A stretch of DNA of 8,113 nucleotides from an uncultured Corynebacterium sp. (GTDB taxonomy: Bacteria > Actinomycetota > Actinomycetes > Mycobacteriales > Mycobacteriaceae): NCBI RefSeq assembly GCF_902489365.1, contig NZ_CABTZR010000091.1, forward strand, positions 1-8,113. The letters are read 5' to 3'. A program made the position numbers and the translations under genes. The notes beneath the pieces were generated by a model. That model was not told the origin of the DNA. It saw only the letters and a list, made by a program, of their open reading frames with translations, and ran no database searches. This document shows positions 5,581 through 8,113 of the stretch, one piece after another. Positions within the stretch are counted from its first letter, which is position 1. Every line of letters starts with the position of its first letter.

Positions 5581-6507
5581 CTCCAGCACCTCCTGCGCAA
5601 AATCCCACAACGGGGTTGCAACCCCAGCTTTGACGCCCATGCGTCGGATAGCTCCGACCTGGGCGTCTAATTCGTTGGGCAGTCCCTCCTTGATATCGCG
5701 CTGCATCGAGGACGTGCTATCCGGGTGCTGCTGGCGGGCAAACTCCATGGTTTGTTCCACCACGTTCTCTGGTAGCTCCACGCCAAGTGCGCGGCCGACG
5801 GCCTCGACTTCCCGCATGAAGGACTCAAGCTGGCCAGGGATTTCCTGGCAAAGGTAACCAATCGGTTTATCCACCAAGGCGCCCAGAGTGCCAGTAGGCG
5901 TAACGAACATGGCCTTCGACCAGACGTCGACAAGCGCGGCGTCGTGGAACTTGCTGGAGGCACCCGCCTCCTTGAGCGCTTCCGCCAGCTCCTCACCTGT
6001 ACGGCGCAGCGACTCCGGCGCATCAGCACTCAGCGGACCAAAAGCCAAAGCCAAGGGCCCCGGATTGCGCTTGATCTGCGCCGGCCCCAGGCGGGTGGCA
6101 TAAACGCGAGCAACACCGGCAAGGATGTTTTCCTCCCCAAATTCCTCGGCCGCCAGGTACGGAATCTCTACTGAGTTGTGAGTGGTCACCACCGGGATAC
6201 CCTGCAGGGCCTCGCGGTCCTCCGCGCTGCCAAAGGTCTCATTGCCCGGCAGCGCCTTCGACGCGATAATCGCCACGTCCAACCCACCCAAGAGCTCCTT
6301 GACCTCAGCAAAGGATTGCGCAGCCGGGACCTTAATGACCTCGGTGGTGGTGGGCTCTGCGTGGGCGTCGATCAGCGTCACGCCCGTCTCCCCCAGCACC
6401 CGCAAGGTCTCACCGCGGGCGACGAAGGCGACGTCGTGGCCCGCTGCTTTCAGTTTTCCGCCAAAGTATCCGCCGATGGCGCCGGCTCCCAGAATTCCAA
6501 TCTTCAT
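5560..6507 (-). CDS. PanE/ApbA-family NADP-dependent reductase (annotated-type 2-dehydropantoate 2-reductase)
   Basis: The 315-residue protein opens with the Rossmann motif GILGAGAIGG (4-13) and ends with the ApbA C-terminal signature SSMQRDIKEG...NELDAQVGAI (266-286). PanE reduces ketopantoate to pantoate with NADPH in the cytoplasm. Conserved here are K84, N111, the catalytic-type K198 (DVWSKAMF), S266/S267 and E279. However, the usual Asn-Gly is N111-S112, and the residue four after the lysine, Asn180 in E. coli PanE, is V202. Family membership is therefore firm but substrate is not; the WSKAMFVTPTG form is typical of PanE-like paralogues. The ATG start at 6507 is fixed by the Rossmann motif. 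Its GGAGG lies only one base upstream and within a hairpin. The PanC-like gene ends 39 bases before it on the same strand, so co-transcription is likely. I leave the symbol empty because of the substitutions. Confidence 0.85.
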   Translation of the reverse strand: MKIGILGAGAIGGYFGGKLKAAGHDVAFVARGETLRVLGETGVTLIDAHAEPTTTEVIKVPAAQSFAEVKELLGGLDVAIIASKALPGNETFGSAEDREALQGIPVVTTHNSVEIPYLAAEEFGEENILAGVARVYATRLGPAQIKRNPGPLALAFGPLSADAPESLRRTGEELAEALKEAGASSKFHDAALVDVWSKAMFVTPTGTLGALVDKPIGYLCQEIPGQLESFMREVEAVGRALGVELPENVVEQTMEFARQQHPDSTSSMQRDIKEGLPNELDAQVGAIRRMGVKAGVATPLWDFAQEVLEAQLRTA

Positions 6508-6509
6508 GC

Positions 6510-6529
6510 CTCCAACCTAGCTGGTGGAG
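6510..6529 (-). promoter_or_regulatory. Hairpin covering the panE-like ribosome binding site
   Basis: On the minus strand CTCCACC (6529-6523) pairs with GGT(T)GGAG (6517-6510) around AGCTA, seven pairs with one bulged base. The 3' arm contains four of the five bases of the GGAGG directly in front of the ATG at 6507. Folding would hide the ribosome binding site unless ribosomes leaving the PanC-like gene (stop at 6547) disrupt it, so translational coupling is the likely reading. Confidence 0.4.
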
Positions 6530-6546
6530 ACCTGCGCCACAGACTT

Positions 6547-7320
6547 TTATCCGCGCTGCTCCAAGTTACGGAAACCAATTCCCAACGGCACGCCCGCGTT
6601 ATCGATGAGCCGCACGCCGCCGATGGTGGCGGCGATAAAGAGGCGGGCATCGCCCTCTGCGGGGGCCTCACCTAGGTCGCGTCCGCGCAGCTCCACGTAC
6701 TCCGGCTCGACGCCCGCGGCAGTGAGCACCTCACGTGCCAGACGGACGACTTCCTCGGCCCCGGACTCCGCCGCGTACGCACCGGCGGTAAGTGCCGCTG
6801 ACAATGCGCTGGCTTGCTCGCGGGCCTCTGCCGCGACGTCGGCGTTACGCAGGCTCATCACCACACCATCGGGCATGCGCACCGAAGGAACTCCCTGCAC
6901 ACGCGCCGCGATGTGAAGGTCCGTAAAGGCCTGCTGGGTGGCCACGAGCAGCTCGTAGTCCTTCTCCCCCATGAAAACATCACTGGGACCCAGCGCACAG
7001 GTCAGCGCCACAATGCGGGTTAGCTCCGAGCTCACGTCCTCCATGCCGTGGTCGGGTGCAAGGACCCGCGTGCGCTGGCTCTGCTCGCCATAGCGCCACA
7101 CCACGTCAACACCGTCGAGGGAAGAGATGTCCGTCTCCGGGTCCACAGCCACAACCACGATGCCACCGCGCACGCGCTGTGCTGCCTGCACCAAGGCCAA
7201 GTGACCCGCATGGATATCGCGGCCCAACGGCACGAGAACCACGCGCTTACCCGTCTTGCGGTAGGCGCTGCCGACCATGCGGATGCGCTCGATATCCTCC
7301 ACTAGGAGTTGCTCTGCCAC
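6547..7320 (-). CDS. Divergent PanC-like (pantoate-beta-alanine ligase family) protein
   Basis: From the GTG at 7320-7318 (AAAGGAA at 7332-7326, five bases upstream) the protein has 257 residues, somewhat short for PanC, which is usually about 280-310. PanC joins pantoate and beta-alanine through a pantoyl-adenylate. ATP-site features are present: HAGH (37-40), MGEKDY (117-122) with K120 and D121, and MSLRN (155-159). Pantoate-pocket features are not. The NPxQF block reads VDPET (59-63), the glutamine after KDY is L124, the second serine of SSRN is L157, and the RPxHFxGV segment is replaced by a shorter one around 94-106. An upstream GTG at 7344 is in frame but lacks a ribosome binding site. 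The gene overlaps the end of its upstream neighbour by 19 bases, so the two are translationally linked. A catalytically altered PanC paralogue is most likely. Confidence 0.78.
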   Translation of the reverse strand: MAEQLLVEDIERIRMVGSAYRKTGKRVVLVPLGRDIHAGHLALVQAAQRVRGGIVVVAVDPETDISSLDGVDVVWRYGEQSQRTRVLAPDHGMEDVSSELTRIVALTCALGPSDVFMGEKDYELLVATQQAFTDLHIAARVQGVPSVRMPDGVVMSLRNADVAAEAREQASALSAALTAGAYAAESGAEEVVRLAREVLTAAGVEPEYVELRGRDLGEAPAEGDARLFIAATIGGVRLIDNAGVPLGIGFRNLEQRG

Positions 7321-7979
7321 GGCGCTTCCTTTCTTAGTGCCCACAGTTCCAGTTCTTCCATGTTCTTCTTCTCACCCACCATGCGGGCGACGTCGCGGTA
7401 GTTGCGCGCCATGCCGAGCTCCACCGCGGCGGGATAGGCCGCGATGATGTCATCAGCGTCAAGCTCAAAATCGCTGCCCATGAAGTCTTCAATGATCTTC
7501 GCCTCTAAAGACGCCCAAGCACTCAGCACACCGAGCATCTCCGCGTAGTACAACCGCGCGGCTCGCTCCGCACGTTGTGCCTCAGGCACTGTTTCTGCGG
7601 TCTGATGAATCTCTGAAAGCAACAGACTAATGACGGTATCCGCCACCTCATCGAGAGCGCCCACCGCGTAGGAGTCGCCCAGGGGAGCTGCGGCAATCGT
7701 CAGACACCCGCGCGTTTCCAGCTCATCAAGGGCTTCCACCCCAGCCAGCAATGAGGTGTGGATGACGATTTGCTTGGGGCGCACGTGCTTTTCGACGTCC
7801 CCCACCGCCCCCTCCAGCTCCCTCGCCGTCGCGGCGAGAATCAATGCATCGAAGCGGTCCAGCTGGGCGGGGTCCTCAAGCTTCTCGACGGTATGGCCTG
7901 CCCACTCTAAACGTCGCGCGAAGTTATGGCCGGCCCGGGAGTGTCCCCAGACCGCCACTCGCATGCGTGGTGCCTGCAT
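7302..7979 (-). CDS. Short Rossmann-like / DUF2520-type protein
   Basis: This is a 225-residue protein with an N-terminal NAD(P)-type Rossmann segment, VAVWGHSRAG (8-17), and the strands typical of the 6-phosphogluconate-dehydrogenase superfamily (DALILAAT, IVIHTSLLAG). A helical C-terminal half contains RLYYAEMLGVLSAWAS, which resembles the R-lYHAA block of DUF2520 proteins. The full-length family is about 300 residues; the last helices, with the conserved TGPxxRGD block, are absent. In mycobacteria a DUF2520 gene also directly precedes panC, so position supports the call. Its biochemical role is not known to me; oxidoreductase chemistry is inferred only from the fold. The ATG at 7979 follows the upstream stop codon directly. 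The second ATG at 7964, with CAGG eight bases before it, is an equally possible start. The end overlaps the PanC-like gene. Confidence 0.65.
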   Translation of the reverse strand: MQAPRMRVAVWGHSRAGHNFARRLEWAGHTVEKLEDPAQLDRFDALILAATARELEGAVGDVEKHVRPKQIVIHTSLLAGVEALDELETRGCLTIAAAPLGDSYAVGALDEVADTVISLLLSEIHQTAETVPEAQRAERAARLYYAEMLGVLSAWASLEAKIIEDFMGSDFELDADDIIAAYPAAVELGMARNYRDVARMVGEKKNMEELELWALRKEAPWQSNS

Positions 7980-8113
7980 CTACTTCTTGGTGTCCTTGTT
8001 CTGCTGTTCCTTCCGGCGCTTGCTGCGCGCCATGAGCTCAGCCACGGAGACCGCGCCCTCGCGGTGTTCATCGCTGCGGCGACGGCCACGGGTGCTGGGC
8101 TGTGCGCTGTCTG
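7980..8113 (-). CDS. 3' end of an unidentified gene with a basic C-terminal tail
   Basis: The last 44 codons of a minus-strand gene run in from the right edge and stop at TAG 7982-7980, immediately before the ATG at 7979. The visible tail is arginine- and lysine-rich: GRRRSDEHREGAVSVAELMA, then RSKRRKEQQNKDTKK. A GRRR...SVAELMA ending occurs, as I recall, in the actinobacterial membrane protein encoded between folK/DUF3180 and DUF2520 (DUF6779-type). That fits the position but cannot be confirmed from the tail alone. The stop/start junction with no gap indicates co-transcription with the DUF2520-like gene. Confidence 0.6.
   Translation of the reverse strand, partial: DSAQPSTRGRRRSDEHREGAVSVAELMARSKRRKEQQNKDTKK

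Noticed and set aside
1..8113. CRISPR array, tRNA/rRNA genes, insertion sequence or prophage
   Set aside because: I saw no regularly spaced repeats of suitable length, no tRNA-like cloverleaf, no transposase or integrase reading frame and no long terminal repeats.

Overview
The window reads as chromosomal DNA of a high-GC actinobacterium, most likely a Corynebacterium. Codons end mostly in G or C and GTG starts are frequent. The LysS, the PhoX-type phosphatase and the gene order all fit that group. As I recall it, the mycobacterial order is DUF2520 - panC - panD - coaX - (one gene) - lysS on one strand; here a related arrangement is split and altered.

Left part (1-1670): a structured non-coding stretch with a nested hairpin and an 11-bp tandem repeat lies upstream of a small FHA-like gene (205-546, +). 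Convergent to it, with a 1-bp gap, is a secreted lipoprotein gene of unknown function (548-1486, -). A terminator-like hairpin pair separates this gene from lysS (1672-3246, -), the class II lysyl-tRNA synthetase.

Centre (3247-5532): lysS and a large Tat-exported PhoX/DUF839 alkaline phosphatase gene (3433-5532, +) are divergent. The 186 bases between them hold an 11-bp-period direct repeat resembling a PHO box, placed as expected for phosphate-starvation control of phoX, and a second, 13-bp-period repeat in the phoX leader.

Right part (5545-8113): a probable operon on the minus strand, read from right to left. It contains the 3' end of an unidentified gene with a basic tail, a short Rossmann/DUF2520-like protein, a PanC-like ligase and a PanE-like reductase. 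The first three genes abut or overlap and the fourth follows after 39 bases. Both 'pantothenate' proteins keep the nucleotide-binding signatures of their families, but lack several residues that bind pantoate or ketopantoate in characterised enzymes. The cluster may therefore act on something other than, or in addition to, pantothenate precursors. This is the best candidate here for an undescribed function, followed by the four-cysteine motif placed before the Tat signal of PhoX.
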